From: Sphingomonas crusticola
GTDB taxonomy: Bacteria > Pseudomonadota > Alphaproteobacteria > Sphingomonadales > Sphingomonadaceae
Direction of reading: 5' to 3'
Length of the DNA: 64,000 bases
Assembly: GCF_003391115.1 (NCBI RefSeq)
Contig: NZ_QTJP01000001.1
Span: 1,426,001 to 1,490,000, forward strand
The notes beneath the pieces are model-generated. The model was not told where the DNA came from, made no database searches, and worked only from the letters and a program-made list of their open reading frames with translations. A program made the translations under genes and the position numbers. Below, in pieces: positions 28,291-37,138 of this stretch (the stretch's first letter is position 1; each line of letters starts with the position of its first letter).

Positions 28291-29232
28291 CTATACGCCC
28301 AAGGTCGCTCGCGGGTTGCGTTGCTTGTCGCCGTCCCAGCTTTCGACGAATTGTTTCAGCGCTTCATCGTCGGCTGGCAGGTCGACCATCAAGGTGACGA
28401 GCTGATCGCCGCGCGTGCCATTGCCGCGATGGAAGCCCCGGCCTTTCAGGCGCAGCACCTTGCCCGAGTTTGAGCCGGCAGGAATCGACATCATCACGGC
28501 CCCCTCGACGGTGGGCAGGCGGATGCGCGCGCCGAGCACCGCCTCGTCGAGCCGGATCGGCAGATCGAGCCGGACATCGTCGCCATCGCGCGTGAAGAAG
28601 CGGTGCGGCTTCACCTCGATCGTGACGGTGGCGTCGCCCGGCCCGCCGGCCCCCTGCTCGCCCTGGCCGGCCAGCCGCATCGGCTTTCCCGACACCGCCT
28701 CGGCCGTGATCTTGAGGTCGATCGTCTTACCCGACGACAAGGTAATCCGCTGCGGCTTGAGCGCGGCGGCATCGTCGAAATCCACCGCCAGCCGGTAAGC
28801 GATGTCGGCGCCCCGTTGCGGACGCGGGCGCGCGCCGAAGCCGGACGGACCCGTCGATTGGCGGCGCGACCCGAAAATGCCTTCGAAAATGTCCCCGAAA
28901 TCGGCCGCTGCCGCATCGCCGAATTCAAAGCCGCCGGGCGCACCGCCCCGGCTGGGGCGGAAACCGCCGGCGCCTCCGCCCGGGCTGCCATAGCCGAACG
29001 GTGCCTTGGGGTTGCCCTGCTCGTCGATTTCTCCACGATCATATTGGGCGCGCTTGTCCTTGTCGGACAGCAGGTCATAGGCACGCGTCACTTCCGAAAA
29101 GCGCGCGGTCGCCTTGGGATTATCCTTATTCTTGTCGGGGTGCAGCTCCTTGGCGAGCTTGCGATAGGCCTTCTTGATCGTGCCCTCGTCCGCGCCACGC
29201 GCGACGCCCAAAGTCGTGTAGAGATCCGCCAT
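28291..29232 (-). CDS. DnaJ-class cochaperone, CbpA-like
   Basis: J-domain cochaperone stimulating DnaK. The J domain is at about residues 1-68 (ADLYTTLGVARGADEGTIKK, with the HPD in LHPDKNKDNPKA). A Gly/Phe-rich linker (about 80-120) follows, then the two C-terminal substrate-binding beta domains (about 140-305, with KPHRFFTRDGDDVRLDLPI and SNSGKVLRLKGRGF). The zinc-finger module of true DnaJ is absent, hence CbpA-like. ATG 29232 starts exactly at the J domain; longer frames upstream carry no J-domain sequence. The length is 313 residues. Confidence 0.92.
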   Translation of the reverse strand: MADLYTTLGVARGADEGTIKKAYRKLAKELHPDKNKDNPKATARFSEVTRAYDLLSDKDKRAQYDRGEIDEQGNPKAPFGYGSPGGGAGGFRPSRGGAPGGFEFGDAAAADFGDIFEGIFGSRRQSTGPSGFGARPRPQRGADIAYRLAVDFDDAAALKPQRITLSSGKTIDLKITAEAVSGKPMRLAGQGEQGAGGPGDATVTIEVKPHRFFTRDGDDVRLDLPIRLDEAVLGARIRLPTVEGAVMMSIPAGSNSGKVLRLKGRGFHRGNGTRGDQLVTLMVDLPADDEALKQFVESWDGDKQRNPRATLGV

Positions 29233-29336
29233 GCGCACGATGTGCGGAGTGATGCACCGTTCGACAAGGGAAAAAACGGCACCGCGACAAGGTTGGCGCG
29301 TTAGGCGCGCAACAGCGGGAACCTCCGGGAAGTCAC

Positions 29337-30473
29337 ATGAAGCCTTATCCATGCCCAAATTGCGCGCGACCGAACCATTTCGAGGTGCGGGTTTGCCCCA
29401 ATTGTAGCTTCACCCTCGGCTATGATCCTGAGAGCGACCAGTTCCTGTTCCTCGGCGACGGCGCGACCATTTGGCGCGACGCCGACGGTGGCGAACATGA
29501 TGTCATCGTCTGCGCGAACAATAACAATTATAAGATCTGCAACTGGCTCGTGCCGGCTATCGGCAATCAGCCTTTATGTCTGGCGTGCCGCCATAATCGT
29601 ACGATCCCCGATCTGACGGGGCCGAACGTTCCGGAGCGCTGGGCCAAGATCGAGGCGGCCAAGCGCCGCCTGTTCCACACCCTGCTCCACCTCAAATTGC
29701 CGATCGAGACGGTGGCGGAAGCGGAGGCCAACGGCACCAGCCCGGGCCTGGCGTTCGACTTCCTCTACGATCCGGTCGGCGAGCAGACCGGCACTGTCCA
29801 GATCACCACCGGGCATGAGGCCGGCGTCATAACGCTCAACCTGCTCGAGGCGGACGACGTCCAGCGCGAGAAGATGCGGACCAGCCTCGGCGAGCCTTAC
29901 CGCACCATCCTCGGCCACTTCCGCCACGAGGTCGGCCATTATTATTTCTCGCGCCTGATCGAAGACACAAACGAGGTCGAGAATTTCCGCAAGCTCTTCG
30001 GCGACGAGCGGATCAGCTATGAGGATGCCAAGAGCCAGCATTATGGCGAGGGCGGCGGCGGCTGGTCGGGCGATTATGTTTCGGCCTACGCGACCATGCA
30101 TCCTTGGGAGGATTTCGCCGAAACCTTCGCGCACCTGATGCACATCGTCGATGCGCTGGCGACGCTCGATGGCTTCGGCATGCGCATGACCAAATGGAAG
30201 TGGCAGGAGGAAGAGCCCTCGGTCGATTTCGACCCCTACCATGCCGATATCGGGCAGCTTATCCAGGAATGGGGTCCCTTCGCCTTCGCCGAAAATGCGG
30301 TCAACCGCAGCATGGGGCAGCCCGATCTCTACCCGTTCCAACTGTCCGAGAAGATCGTCGCCAAGCTCGATTACATCAATCGGCTGCTGCATCGCGCCGG
30401 CGATGGCGACATCGCCGCCAAAGTGCCCGCACTGCGCGAACAGCGCGAACGGGCCGAACGCGAGGCCGCCTGA
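29337..30473 (+). CDS. Putative zinc-binding metallopeptidase with N-terminal zinc ribbon
   Basis: A 378-residue protein. The N-terminal ribbon is YPCPNCARPNHFEVRVCPNC (about 4-23). A second Cys group (NWLVPAIGNQPLCLACRHN) lies near 70-85. The metalloprotease motif is HFRHEVGHYYFSRLI (HExxH near residue 200), with a Glu-rich segment HPWEDFAETFAHLMHIVD downstream providing a likely third ligand. This matches the uncharacterised putative zinc-binding metallopeptidase family (DUF2248). There is no signal peptide, so it is probably cytoplasmic. It is divergent from the dnaJ-like gene. Substrate unknown. Confidence 0.82.
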   Translation: MKPYPCPNCARPNHFEVRVCPNCSFTLGYDPESDQFLFLGDGATIWRDADGGEHDVIVCANNNNYKICNWLVPAIGNQPLCLACRHNRTIPDLTGPNVPERWAKIEAAKRRLFHTLLHLKLPIETVAEAEANGTSPGLAFDFLYDPVGEQTGTVQITTGHEAGVITLNLLEADDVQREKMRTSLGEPYRTILGHFRHEVGHYYFSRLIEDTNEVENFRKLFGDERISYEDAKSQHYGEGGGGWSGDYVSAYATMHPWEDFAETFAHLMHIVDALATLDGFGMRMTKWKWQEEEPSVDFDPYHADIGQLIQEWGPFAFAENAVNRSMGQPDLYPFQLSEKIVAKLDYINRLLHRAGDGDIAAKVPALREQRERAEREAA

Positions 30474-30837
30474 TCCGAGACGACGTGCCGCGCGCGCCAT
30501 CGGCATGTGGGGCAATAGCGGATAGCGTTACTTAAGCTGGGATGTCTTAACTGGTCGTTACGGCGCCTGACGGCCCGGCAACTGCGCGCGCGACAAGATA
30601 TTGTGCCGATATTCAGGCTCCCGATCTGCGTACATCGCGGTCGTGCTTCGCGATGCAGCGAAAGCGCGTGTCAGCCTCTATCTTATTGAGCCATATCACG
30701 AATCTTGTGCGGGCATGCAATCTCGAAACGCTAATTTTCTTCGGAATATGTTCAAAACGGATATTTCTTCTTCCCCACAAGCGGAACGTGGCGAGACGAG
30801 GGACGGTTAACGTATCCTAGTCTTTAGGAGACCTGTC
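30474..30837 (+). other. Gene-free 364-base upstream region of the secretion locus
   Basis: I see no convincing gene here. A 69-codon ORF at 30601-30810 has no ribosome-binding site or protein-like composition. AT content rises towards the right end (about 30720-30785). A purine-rich site (taggag, 30825-30830) serves the next gene, and tatcct at 30813-30818 is a weak -10-like match. The region likely holds the promoter of the three-gene locus that follows. Confidence 0.5.
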
Positions 30838-31245
30838 ATGCGTAGTAAGCGTTCCTTTCAGTTGCTTGCCCTTGGCTGCCTGGTTAGCGCCGGCATCGCG
30901 GGCGCAGCCCAGGCTCAACTGGCCGCGACCAATAATGCCGTAACCGTCCGCTCGAATCAGAACTTGGTCGGCGTTGCAGCCGGCACGGGCACTCAGCAGG
31001 GTGCGTCGGTGGTCGATGCGCAGCCCGCCAATGGCCGCCCCGCAGTCGGCGTCGGTGTGGGATCGGGCAAGGTCGACCATTTCGGATCGAAGGGCTCGGT
31101 CAGCGTCGCCAATAATGCCCGCATCCTCGGCGTCGATGGCGCCGGCGGCACGCGCAGCCCCAACAGCGTATCGGTCCGCAATCCGACCCAGCAGCCGGTG
31201 CTGAACAGCGCTCCCACAGCCGCCACTGGCAATCTGCCGCGTTGA
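30838..31245 (+). CDS. Small secreted Gly/Val/Asn-rich protein of unknown function
   Basis: A 135-residue protein with a good ribosome-binding site and a signal peptide (SFQLLALGCLVSAGIAGAAQ, cleavage near residue 28). The mature part is low in charge and Cys-free, rich in Gly, Val, Asn and Ser, with short recurring patterns such as VGVGVGSGKVDHFGSKGSVS and SVANNARILGVDGAGG that suggest beta-rich or repeat structure. I recognise no family. It is the first gene of a three-gene run ending in an FhaC/ShlB-type transporter, and a strong stem-loop follows its stop. It could be the cargo or a surface factor of that transporter. Confidence 0.75.
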   Translation: MRSKRSFQLLALGCLVSAGIAGAAQAQLAATNNAVTVRSNQNLVGVAAGTGTQQGASVVDAQPANGRPAVGVGVGSGKVDHFGSKGSVSVANNARILGVDGAGGTRSPNSVSVRNPTQQPVLNSAPTAATGNLPR

Positions 31246-31261
31246 TAGCCATGCAAGTGTT

Positions 31262-31297
31262 AGCCGTCGGAAGGCCCCAAAGCCTTTTCCGACGGCT
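31262..31297 (+). other. Strong stem-loop after the secreted-protein gene
   Basis: Perfect 11-base arms agccgtcggaa (31262-31272) and ttccgacggct (31287-31297), with an inner ggc/gcc pair. It lies 17 bases after the stop of the first gene and 41 bases before the lipoprotein start. There is no following T run, so a role in mRNA processing or partial attenuation is more likely than full termination. Confidence 0.6.
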
Positions 31298-31337
31298 GTT
31301 CACACCCGCCTTGCCATCCGCAAGGGGCGGATGGACG

Positions 31338-31994
31338 ATGCCGCCGCATGCGTTCCGTTCGGCTCCGTTGCTCGCCATAGCAGCCCTTCTATCCGGCTGC
31401 GCGACCGGCTCCAGCATGTCCCTTTCACAGGCGCCGCTAAGCTTCGTCCTTACCGATGACGGCGCCTATGAGATTGCCGCGCAACAGGATGGGACGGCGC
31501 AGGCGTTGGCGGAGCAGAGCGATCCCGATCATGGCATCGCCGGCTACGACCTGCTTGGCGGTAACGCCTTGCTCCCGGTATCCGCCATAAACCCGGTCTC
31601 CGCGGCCGCCGCGGCGGGCCCCGCGATGGTCTCCGTTGCCGCGATTCCCGGTCAGGCAGCGGTCAATGCCGACGTTGCGGGGCAACTCAATTTGAGCGCG
31701 GTCGTGCCGCTTTCCCCAGTGCCCTCAATCAGCACAAACCCGGCTCTGTCGTCTGTCGCACCGGTCCCGGCGGCGCCCGCGCTTGCGATCACCTCCCCTG
31801 TCGCAAGCGTTACCGCTCCCGTCGCCCCTTTCGCCCCGCCTGCTGCTCCCACCGTAGCGGCCGTCAATCAGTCGCTTACCACGGTGGGCGCGGTACTGGG
31901 TTCGGCCACACCGCCAGCCGCACCGCCGGCTGCTGCCTCCAACAATCCACTTCTGGCGACGCTTGCGGCGGCGCTCGGCCGTCACCCTCAATAG
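31338..31994 (+). CDS. Ala/Pro-rich outer-membrane lipoprotein candidate
   Basis: A 218-residue protein. From the ATG at 31338 the N-terminus is a lipoprotein signal (SAPLLAIAALLSGCATGSS) with lipobox LLSGC, Cys near residue 21. A short folded-looking segment (LSFVLTDDGAYEIAAQQDGT, AGYDLLGGNALLPVSAINPV) is followed by a long Ala/Pro/Val/Thr-rich region to the end. An upstream ATG at 31242 is in frame but would hide the lipobox. It stops eight bases before the transporter gene, suggesting coupled expression. Family unknown; it may tether or escort the locus product. Confidence 0.72.
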   Translation: MPPHAFRSAPLLAIAALLSGCATGSSMSLSQAPLSFVLTDDGAYEIAAQQDGTAQALAEQSDPDHGIAGYDLLGGNALLPVSAINPVSAAAAAGPAMVSVAAIPGQAAVNADVAGQLNLSAVVPLSPVPSISTNPALSSVAPVPAAPALAITSPVASVTAPVAPFAPPAAPTVAAVNQSLTTVGAVLGSATPPAAPPAAASNNPLLATLAAALGRHPQ

Positions 31995-32001
31995 GGCGCC
32001 G

Positions 32002-33624
32002 ATGCGGCTTTCGCTTGCTCTTGCCATCGCCGCGTCGCTCCTGCCCGCAACAGCGGTCGCACAAAGTGCGGCACGCAATGCGATCGTGCCCCCCGACCGT
32101 GCCGATCAACGGCCCGCCGCGCGCCCCGGCCGCGGGCGCGCCGTCGCCCAGCTTCCCCGACAGCGTGCCGCCGCGCCGATCCGCGCCTTCACGCTGAATG
32201 ATGTTATCATCGAGGGCTCGACGCTGCCCGCCGCCGATCTCACCCCCGCTTATTCCCGCTTCCTCGGCACAACCGTCGACGCGACCCAGATCCAGGCGAT
32301 CGTCGACGCGCTGGGCCAGATTTACGGCCGCTCCGACGTGGCGCTTTATACCGTGCTTGCCCCCCAGCAAAGTTACGCAGGGGGCGTGCTCCGGCTAAGC
32401 GCGGTCGAAGGCTATGTCGAAAGCGCGGTGGTACGCGGCGCAGGCAGCAAGATGCGCCGCCTCGTCGGACGCTATATCGCGCCGCTTATGCAGGAAAAGC
32501 CGCTGCGCAAGCACAGCCTGCAGCGCTATGTTTCGCTGATCCGCGACGTACCCGGCCTCAACCCGGTGGTCGATTTCGAACGCGGCGGTCGCCCCGGCGC
32601 GGTCAAATTGGTGGTCGTCGCCAAACCCCGGCCGTTCCAGGTGGCCTTCGGCCTGAACGATCGGGGTACGGCTTTGCTGGGCAAGACCCAGGGGCAGATC
32701 GACGGTTTCGCCAATTCGCTGCTGTTCGGCGGCGATCAACTGCGGCTAAGCTATGCCCGGCCGATCCGCGCACCTTATTATCAATCCGCCAGTATCGCCT
32801 ATGCGGTGCCGCTGAACGCCGACGGGCTGACGCTGCAGGTCAATGCCGGTAAGTTGCGCACGCGGCCGCGCGATCTGCCGCTCAAGGGCAGCGCCACCAG
32901 CGCCGGCGGCCAGATCAGCTACGCGGCGATCCGCAGCTTCAACACCAATCTGGTCGTGAGCGCCGGCATTGACGGTGTGAACAGCGACAATGCCTTCCTG
33001 GGCTTTACATTTTCCAACGAACGCACGCGCGCAATGCGGTTCGCCGCTTCCTTCACGCTCAGCAGCGACACCAACCAGTTGACCGCGAGCGCGACGCAAA
33101 GCTTCGGGCTGGATGCGTTCGGAGCGCGCGTGCTCGACCCCACCGTGTCGGATTTGGGCTTCCGCAAGACGAACTTGCGCCTCGCCGATAATCAGCTGGT
33201 GGGCAAGATCATGGTATTGAGGCTCAATGGATCGGCCCAATTCACCCATGACAGGCTGCCCTCGACGGAGCAGTTCACGCTCGGCGGCGACGAGTTCGGC
33301 CGCGCTTACGAGACGGCCTTGATCTCCGGCGACACCGGCTATGCAGGATCGGCCGAGCTGGCGCTCCATCCCACCAAGCTGCCGCCCGGGCTCAACGGGA
33401 GCGAGACGTACCTGTTCGTCGATGGCGGGCGGGTGCGATATCGCAGCCGCAACGGCTTCGCCTCCAGCGAGAGCCGCCTCGGCTCGTGGGGCGGCGGCGC
33501 ACGCATTGCGGTACTCAATCGCGCGATATTTCAGATCGAAGCGGCACGTGGCTTCAACAATCCGGTTTTCTACGAAGACCGCAAGAAATGGCGGGTGATC
33601 CTGTCGCTGCGCACGATCATTTGA
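32002..33624 (+). CDS. FhaC/ShlB/HecB-type two-partner secretion outer-membrane transporter (TpsB)
   Basis: Omp85-superfamily transporter that moves a partner protein across the outer membrane. The ATG at 32002 opens a signal peptide (LSLALAIAASLLPATAVAQS). A POTRA_2-like domain covers about residues 60-135 (FTLNDVIIEGSTLPAADLTP, then IYGRSDVALYTVLA). A ShlB-type beta-barrel domain covers about 150-540, with PRPFQVAFGLNDRGTALLGK, FGGDQLRLSYARPI and the terminal strand KKWRVILSLRTII. The length of 540 residues is typical. No large TpsA adhesin or haemolysin is within the window; the adjacent small secreted protein and lipoprotein are the only candidate partners here. Confidence 0.88.
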   Translation: MRLSLALAIAASLLPATAVAQSAARNAIVPPDRADQRPAARPGRGRAVAQLPRQRAAAPIRAFTLNDVIIEGSTLPAADLTPAYSRFLGTTVDATQIQAIVDALGQIYGRSDVALYTVLAPQQSYAGGVLRLSAVEGYVESAVVRGAGSKMRRLVGRYIAPLMQEKPLRKHSLQRYVSLIRDVPGLNPVVDFERGGRPGAVKLVVVAKPRPFQVAFGLNDRGTALLGKTQGQIDGFANSLLFGGDQLRLSYARPIRAPYYQSASIAYAVPLNADGLTLQVNAGKLRTRPRDLPLKGSATSAGGQISYAAIRSFNTNLVVSAGIDGVNSDNAFLGFTFSNERTRAMRFAASFTLSSDTNQLTASATQSFGLDAFGARVLDPTVSDLGFRKTNLRLADNQLVGKIMVLRLNGSAQFTHDRLPSTEQFTLGGDEFGRAYETALISGDTGYAGSAELALHPTKLPPGLNGSETYLFVDGGRVRYRSRNGFASSESRLGSWGGGARIAVLNRAIFQIEAARGFNNPVFYEDRKKWRVILSLRTII

Positions 33625-33742
33625 GATCGGGCGCGTGCCCTTCTAAGGGGGAGCCGAAGCGGCTGCCCGGCGGCATCAATATCTGCTAGAGCCACGGCTT
33701 CCACCCCATATCGCTAGACCAGACCAAGGATTCTCTACACCT

Positions 33743-34099
33743 ATGCCTCCCTTTAAAGACCCCGGTTTTCAGGAACGTGCCACGCTCGCTCGCGACGCCA
33801 AGATGAAGGCGCTGGAGAAATTGCGGGCCAAACCGCCGGTCGATGAGGCTGAACTGGCGCAGCGGCGTGCCGCGGCTGAAGCGCGCGAGGCTGCTGAAGC
33901 CGAACGGCGTCGCCTGAAGCGCGAAGCCGAAGAACAGGCCAAGGCCGAACGCCGCGCCAAGGCGGCCGCAGAAGCACAAGCCGCCGCCGAAGCCGAAGCG
34001 GCCAGGATCGCCGCCAGCGCGGTGCCCAAGAAGACCGAGGCCGAGAAGAAGGCCGAGCGCGACGCCCGCTATGCCGCGCGCAAGGCGCGCAAATCCTGA
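33743..34099 (+). CDS. DUF6481 family charged coiled-coil protein
   Basis: A 118-residue, almost wholly helical protein rich in Ala, Glu, Lys and Arg. The conserved N-terminus MPPFKDPGFQERATLARDAK is that of DUF6481. Long EA/RR heptads follow (EAREAAEAERRRLKREAEEQ). It has no signal peptide and is probably cytoplasmic; function unknown. Such alternating-charge helices can bind nucleic acid or resist drying, but nothing here decides that. It stands between the transporter locus and the spermidine-synthase-like gene, separated by 118 and 27 bases. Confidence 0.82.
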   Translation: MPPFKDPGFQERATLARDAKMKALEKLRAKPPVDEAELAQRRAAAEAREAAEAERRRLKREAEEQAKAERRAKAAAEAQAAAEAEAARIAASAVPKKTEAEKKAERDARYAARKARKS

Positions 34100-34126
34100 T
34101 CGCGCACCTGCGCGGCGGGCGCTGAC

Positions 34127-34801
34127 ATGCTCATTCGGACCCTGATCGACACCGCCGAGCTTCCCGGAGGTGGCGGCACGTTGCGGCTGATGCAGCGCGG
34201 CAGCGAATATTCGATCATGCTCGGCAGCAACGAGCTGATGAACAGTCGCGTCAAAGGCTCGGAAGAAGCACTGGCGACGCTGGCGGCGGCGCGAATGTCG
34301 GGCGGAAAAAGCGCGCGTGTGCTGATCGGCGGACTCGGCATGGGCTTTACGTTGCGGGCGGCGCTGAACGCGATTGGCCCCGATGCGGTGGTGGTCGTCG
34401 CAGAGGTCGTCCCCGCCGTGATCGAATGGGCACGCGGCCCACTGGCAGAGCTATTCGGCAGCAGCCTCGACGATCCGCGCGTCGATGTCCGCATCGCCGA
34501 CGTCGGCACATTGATCGGTCAGGCGGCCGGCCAATATGACGCGATCCTGCTTGATGTCGACAATGGCCCTGACGGCCTGACGCTCAACTCCAACGATCGC
34601 CTCTATAACCGCAGCGGCGTGCGCACGGCGTTGGCCGCCTTGCAGCCGGGCGGCGTGCTGGCCGTCTGGTCGGTGGCGCCACATGCCATCTTCGCGCAGC
34701 GGCTCGTAAATGCAGGGTTCGAGGTCGAGGAACAGGTCGTGCGTACCAATGCCGGCCGCGGCGCGCGCCACATCGTGTGGCTGGCGAAAAAGGCCGGCTG
34801 A
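34127..34801 (+). CDS. Spermidine synthase-like SAM-fold protein
   Basis: A 224-residue Rossmann-fold protein of the spermidine-synthase/methyltransferase group. The N-terminal beta part is LPGGGGTLRLMQRGSEYSIM. The nucleotide motif is ARVLIGGLGMGFTLRAAL (about 64-81), with an acidic end in VVVAEVVPAVIEWARG. The active-site-like segment DAILLDVDNGPDGLTL (about 141-156) carries Asp residues in the place of the polyamine synthase DxD. It is shorter than true SpeE (about 280 residues). It may be a methyltransferase of unknown substrate. Confidence 0.83.
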   Translation: MLIRTLIDTAELPGGGGTLRLMQRGSEYSIMLGSNELMNSRVKGSEEALATLAAARMSGGKSARVLIGGLGMGFTLRAALNAIGPDAVVVVAEVVPAVIEWARGPLAELFGSSLDDPRVDVRIADVGTLIGQAAGQYDAILLDVDNGPDGLTLNSNDRLYNRSGVRTALAALQPGGVLAVWSVAPHAIFAQRLVNAGFEVEEQVVRTNAGRGARHIVWLAKKAG

Positions 34802-34820
34802 AGCTTCATTCCGAGAGCTA

Positions 34821-34900
34821 CGTCATCGCGAGGCGCGGAACGCGCGTGGCCATTCAGCCCAATAGAAGAAGTGGATTGCCTCGCTAGGCTCGCAATGACG
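34821..34900. repeat. 80-base palindromic intergenic repeat
   Basis: The ends cgtcatcgcgag (34821-34832) and ctcgcaatgacg (34889-34900) pair with one mismatch. Inside are aggcgcggaacgcgcg and tggattgcctcgctagg, the pattern of a palindrome family widespread in alphaproteobacterial intergenic DNA. It separates the spermidine-synthase-like gene from the convergent accessory operon. Confidence 0.65.
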
Positions 34901-34923
34901 GTGTCCTGGAACGGGTTAGTCGA

Positions 34924-35070
34924 TCAGGCTTCGTCCGTTCGCCGCTTGATCTTGTTGGGTAGATCCTTGCCCTTCGTCCGGCGTGACGGCAGCTGAACCG
35001 GATTCTTCTTTTTCCATTCCGCCCAGGTCATTGGCCCGTCAGGCGTCTGGATGATCGTGTCGTCGGCCAT
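34924..35070 (-). CDS. 48-residue small basic protein
   Basis: Starts at the ATG at 35070 (MADDTIIQTPDGPMTWAEWK) and ends in a Lys/Arg-rich tail (SRRTKGKDLPNKIKRRTDEA). The composition is protein-like and it is the last gene of a closely spaced minus-strand run, 13 bases after the Sel1-like gene. I recognise no domain. Confidence 0.6.
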   Translation of the reverse strand: MADDTIIQTPDGPMTWAEWKKKNPVQLPSRRTKGKDLPNKIKRRTDEA

Positions 35071-35083
35071 GTCAGCATCCTTG

Positions 35084-35530
35084 TCAGAGGAATTCGTCCA
35101 GCTTTTGCCACGGGCGATGGCGTCCGATTTTGCGTGCGGCGCCATGCTCCATCCGCGTCTGGAAATGTTGTAACTCGATCTGCGCCCTTTCGTCGCCGGC
35201 CTTTGCCGCGCGGAAAAGCCAATGGCGGTATCCTTGCAGGTCGTTGCCGTTGAAATGGCTGATCGCCAGATTGTACGCAGCCCGCGCATGGCCCATCCGA
35301 TAGGCGCGTCGATACATCCAGGCGGCACTGCCGACGCGCGACGCCAGCCCCAGTTCGTTTCCGTCCTCTCCCGCGGACCGGTCGGCGAGCACGGTCATCG
35401 CCACGCTGAATCGGCGGAGCGCGAGGTGTCGCAGGATCGGCAGACCAAAGCCCGGTTTCAACCCATCGAGGATGTCGATGGCACGCGCATAAAGCTGCCA
35501 TGCCTTCTCTTCGTCCATCGGCGCCTTCAT
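35084..35530 (-). CDS. Sel1/TPR-like repeat protein
   Basis: A 148-residue helical protein. Sel1-like repeat features include AAWMYRRAYRMGHARAAYNL and HWLFRAAKAGDERAQIELQH (about 75-130), each with the Gly/Ala spacing of the repeat. The ATG at 35530 overlaps the upstream GST stop (ATGA), so translation is probably coupled. No signal peptide. A protein-interaction role is likely; partner unknown. Confidence 0.75.
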   Translation of the reverse strand: MKAPMDEEKAWQLYARAIDILDGLKPGFGLPILRHLALRRFSVAMTVLADRSAGEDGNELGLASRVGSAAWMYRRAYRMGHARAAYNLAISHFNGNDLQGYRHWLFRAAKAGDERAQIELQHFQTRMEHGAARKIGRHRPWQKLDEFL

Positions 35531-36165
35531 CGCGGCATCCCCGCCCAAAACAGGACCGGCACATCTCCCGGCCGCCACGGCGTCAGTCGCACCATTGCCG
35601 CTACGAACAGATCCGAGGCGAGATGCGCGGCCAGCCAGCGCTGAAGCTGTGGCAGGGGCAGCGCGTCAAACCATGTGCGGTCGATCTCGGCGAACTGCCG
35701 GACGAACGGAAATAAGGCGGCGTCGGTGAGCGAGCGGGTCGCGCCGCATAAATAGGGGCCGGAGCTCAGCCGCGCTTCCAGCGGCTCGAGCATCGCCAAA
35801 GCCTGCGCACGATGATCGCCACTTTCGGGATAACGCCCGGGATATTTGGCGCGATCGAGATGATATTTGAAAGGGCCGTCATTGGCCGCGATCAACGCCG
35901 CGTCATCGCCAGCCAGCCAGCTTTCGGGATCGTGCCGCCCGAGCGCCCAGCGCATAATGTCGAGGCTTTGGTCGATCACCGTGCCGTCCGCCAGCACGAG
36001 CACCGGCACCGTCGCCTTGGCCGACGCTTCGATCAGCGCGGAGGGCTTGTCGCGCAATAAGACCTCGCGGATTTCGCAGGCGACCCCGCTGACGATCAGC
36101 GCCATCCGCGCCCGGATCGCGAACGGGCAACGCCGGAAACTGTAGAGGATCGGATCAGTCGCCAC
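35527..36165 (-). CDS. Glutathione S-transferase family protein
   Basis: A thioredoxin-fold N-terminal domain ([20 protein letters not shown]) with a Cys in the glutaredoxin-like position, then [20 protein letters not shown] with the cis-Pro and the Glu/Asp-Ser glutathione-binding pair. The C-terminal helical domain is about residues 90-205. The GTG at 36165 gives the usual start just before the first strand and overlaps trhO by 11 bases; ATG 36192 would overlap trhO further. The length is 212 residues. The substrate is unknown. Confidence 0.88.
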   Translation of the reverse strand: MATDPILYSFRRCPFAIRARMALIVSGVACEIREVLLRDKPSALIEASAKATVPVLVLADGTVIDQSLDIMRWALGRHDPESWLAGDDAALIAANDGPFKYHLDRAKYPGRYPESGDHRAQALAMLEPLEARLSSGPYLCGATRSLTDAALFPFVRQFAEIDRTWFDALPLPQLQRWLAAHLASDLFVAAMVRLTPWRPGDVPVLFWAGMPR

Positions 36166-37120
36166 GCGCGCGCGAGTGGGTCGCGCCGACATGCGCCTGC
36201 CCGCGCGCTGCCGCCAATCGCGTCTGGCGTTCGCGCTCGGCATAGGCCGCGCGCTGCTCGTCCGTGCGCGCTGCATGACAGGCCGGACAGCTCACGCCGG
36301 CTTGATAAAGCGGCGATGCCCGATCCTCGGGGCGGACCGGCATGCGGCAGGCATGGCACAATTCGCACGTTCCCGGCTCAAGCCCGTGCACGACGCTGAC
36401 ACGCTGGTCGAACACGAAGCATTCGCCTTCCCAGCGGCTCTCCTCCGGCCGCACGGTCTCAAGATATTTAAGGATTCCGCCCTGCAGATGATAGACCTCG
36501 TCGACCCCTTCGCTCTTGAGAAAGGCGGTCGCTTTCTCGCACCGGATGCCGCCGGTACAGAACATCGCCACTTTAGGCGGCGCGTCGCCCAGCAACTCGT
36601 CGCGATGGGCGCGAAACCAGGCGGGGAAGTCGCGAAACGTCCGCGTCTGGGGATCGATCGCACCGGCAAAGCTGCCGATCGCCACCTCATAATCGTTGCG
36701 CGTGTCGATGAGGATCGTGCCGGGCGCGTCGATCAATGCATTCCAGTCTTCGGGCGCGACATAGTGGCCGGCATCAGCGAGAGGATCGATGTCCGGTTCG
36801 CCCATTGTCACGATCTCGCGCTTGATGCGCACCTTCATGCGATGGAACGGCAAGGTTTCGGCGCGCGATTCCTTGAACGTAAGCTCGGCACAGCCGGGCA
36901 GCGCGCGGATATGGCCCAGCACCCGATCGATCGCCGCATCGCTACCGGCAATGGTGCCGTTGATCCCCTCGGCCGCAAGCAGCAAAGTGCCCTTCACGCC
37001 TTCAGCACGGCACAATTGCGCCAAAGGCTCCTGCAACGCGAGGCAGTCCGAAAAACGGGTGAAATGGTAAAGCGCCACGATCCGCACCCGGGCGTGGGCA
37101 TCATGCCCGTTCAAAGTCAC
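36155..37120 (-). CDS. trhO: tRNA uridine(34) hydroxylase TrhO (YceA rhodanese)
   Basis: Oxygen-dependent enzyme forming 5-hydroxyuridine at tRNA position 34. The N-terminal acylphosphatase-like domain is about residues 12-105 ([20 protein letters not shown]). The rhodanese domain is about 120-225 ([20 protein letters not shown]), with the active Cys in [20 protein letters not shown]. The C-terminal Cys-rich part ([15 protein letters not shown], then SCPACH) probably binds zinc. The length of 321 residues is normal. Confidence 0.93.
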   Translation of the reverse strand: MTLNGHDAHARVRIVALYHFTRFSDCLALQEPLAQLCRAEGVKGTLLLAAEGINGTIAGSDAAIDRVLGHIRALPGCAELTFKESRAETLPFHRMKVRIKREIVTMGEPDIDPLADAGHYVAPEDWNALIDAPGTILIDTRNDYEVAIGSFAGAIDPQTRTFRDFPAWFRAHRDELLGDAPPKVAMFCTGGIRCEKATAFLKSEGVDEVYHLQGGILKYLETVRPEESRWEGECFVFDQRVSVVHGLEPGTCELCHACRMPVRPEDRASPLYQAGVSCPACHAARTDEQRAAYAERERQTRLAAARGQAHVGATHSRARGD

Positions 37121-37138
37121 GACAGGATCCGGATGTCG

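Noticed and set aside
30601-30810. 69-codon ORF in the gap before the secretion locus
   Set aside because: No ribosome-binding site, mixed composition, no family; it more likely lies in the regulatory region.
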